Positions 62,329 to 62,727 of a DNA stretch of 62,727 nucleotides are shown here, piece by piece. Within the stretch, counting starts at the first letter, position 1, and each line of letters begins with the position of its first letter. The stretch lies in the NCBI GenBank assembly GCA_012033015.1, contig JAAUPS010000005.1:1-62727 (forward strand), written 5' to 3'. The notes beneath the pieces were generated by a model, which worked only from the letters and a program-made list of their open reading frames with translations, was not told the origin of the DNA and did not search any database. This DNA is from Phormidesmis sp. RL_2_1. GTDB lineage: Bacteria; Cyanobacteriota; Cyanobacteriia; Phormidesmidales; Phormidesmidaceae. The translations under genes were made by a program, and so were the position numbers.

Positions 62329-62727
62329 TTATCCAAAGGTGATACGAGTAAGTCTAGACTCGCTATTGCCTGATTTTACTGTCCAAATTCAGGGGTTCAC
62401 TTCACTGTGCTAAAGCATTTGGAAAAGTTCTTTAGTCGAAAAGAGGCTGAATCTGTTAATGAGACAGATGCTCGGGCCTTTGCAGAGTACCTACACGCAA
62501 GAGTCTCTGAGCGCTCAGTTAAGGACTACATCATTTTGGTACAGTCTTGCTGGAGCTGGGCAGCGGAAGCTGTACCAGAGAATCCTTGGCAGTCGGTTTT
62601 GAAACAGATAAAACCTGCGCCCAAGCAGAAGGTGAAGCCGTTTACGGCTGAGGAGGTGCAGCGGATATTAGAGGGGTTTGGGTGCGATCGCCACTATCAG
62701 CACTACGCCGATTTTGTCACTTTCCTT

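Larger units (their letters stand above)
61131..62404 (+). mobile_element. IS3-family insertion sequence, 1274 bp, TSD CTG
   Basis: Imperfect TIRs TGTAGTGACCCCCAAATTTAGGACAG / rc TGAAGTGAACCCCTGAATTTGGACAG; CTG flanks at 61128-61130 and 62405-62407. Confidence 0.9.
59004..62727 (+). pseudogene. Tyrosine-recombinase (phage/ICE-type) integrase, interrupted by two IS elements and a one-base frameshift near 59176; 3' end beyond the window
   Basis: N-terminal arm region RLRFSYGDKRYAMAIGLPDSAIN, then IELDIGYGNFDPTLKRYKPPK...EQTKAKG; after excising both IS and one TSD copy each: AKGLEKGSLCRYDAVLKHLEKFFSRKEAESVNETDARAFAEYLHARVSERSVKDYIILVQSCWSWAAEAVPENPWQSVLKQIKP... Confidence 0.88.

Overview
This is a 62.7-kb chromosomal window from a cyanobacterium, judged from many HIP1-like GCGATCGC sites, an Flv3/Flv1 diflavin pair, the Mg-chelatase H subunit (ChlH) and a cyanobacterial-type rnpB. 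Housekeeping content includes flv3-flv1, chlH, leuC, metG, rnpB next to an RNase III gene, a phosphoglucomutase, a two-component system, a CP-ATP-grasp/Alpha-E/transglutaminase operon and tRNA-Pro(CGG). Accessory content includes: a TIR-domain membrane protein convergent with a DUF4231 (SLATT-like) protein; a ~10-kb glycosyltransferase/ABC-exporter/epimerase cluster; an IS graveyard (IS1-like and DUF6399-type remnants); a 274-bp MITE-like derivative of the DUF6399-type IS; and, next to tRNA-Pro, a tyrosine-recombinase gene interrupted by two complete IS elements whose target-site duplications (8 bp and 3 bp) can be read directly. Removing both IS copies restores the integrase frame across both junctions. 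Three patterns cross feature boundaries. (1) Locus-specific 10-18 bp tandem repeats occur in many intergenic gaps and inside many coding linkers. (2) A dispersed palindromic repeat family occurs in several gaps, and one partial copy lies inside the IS1-like transposase gene. (3) Recurrent one-base frameshifts break otherwise intact genes (chlH, leuC, pgm, the TIR gene, the ABC exporter twice, the integrase), which points to residual indel errors or recent mutation. All product names come from my own reading of translations; no database search was run.
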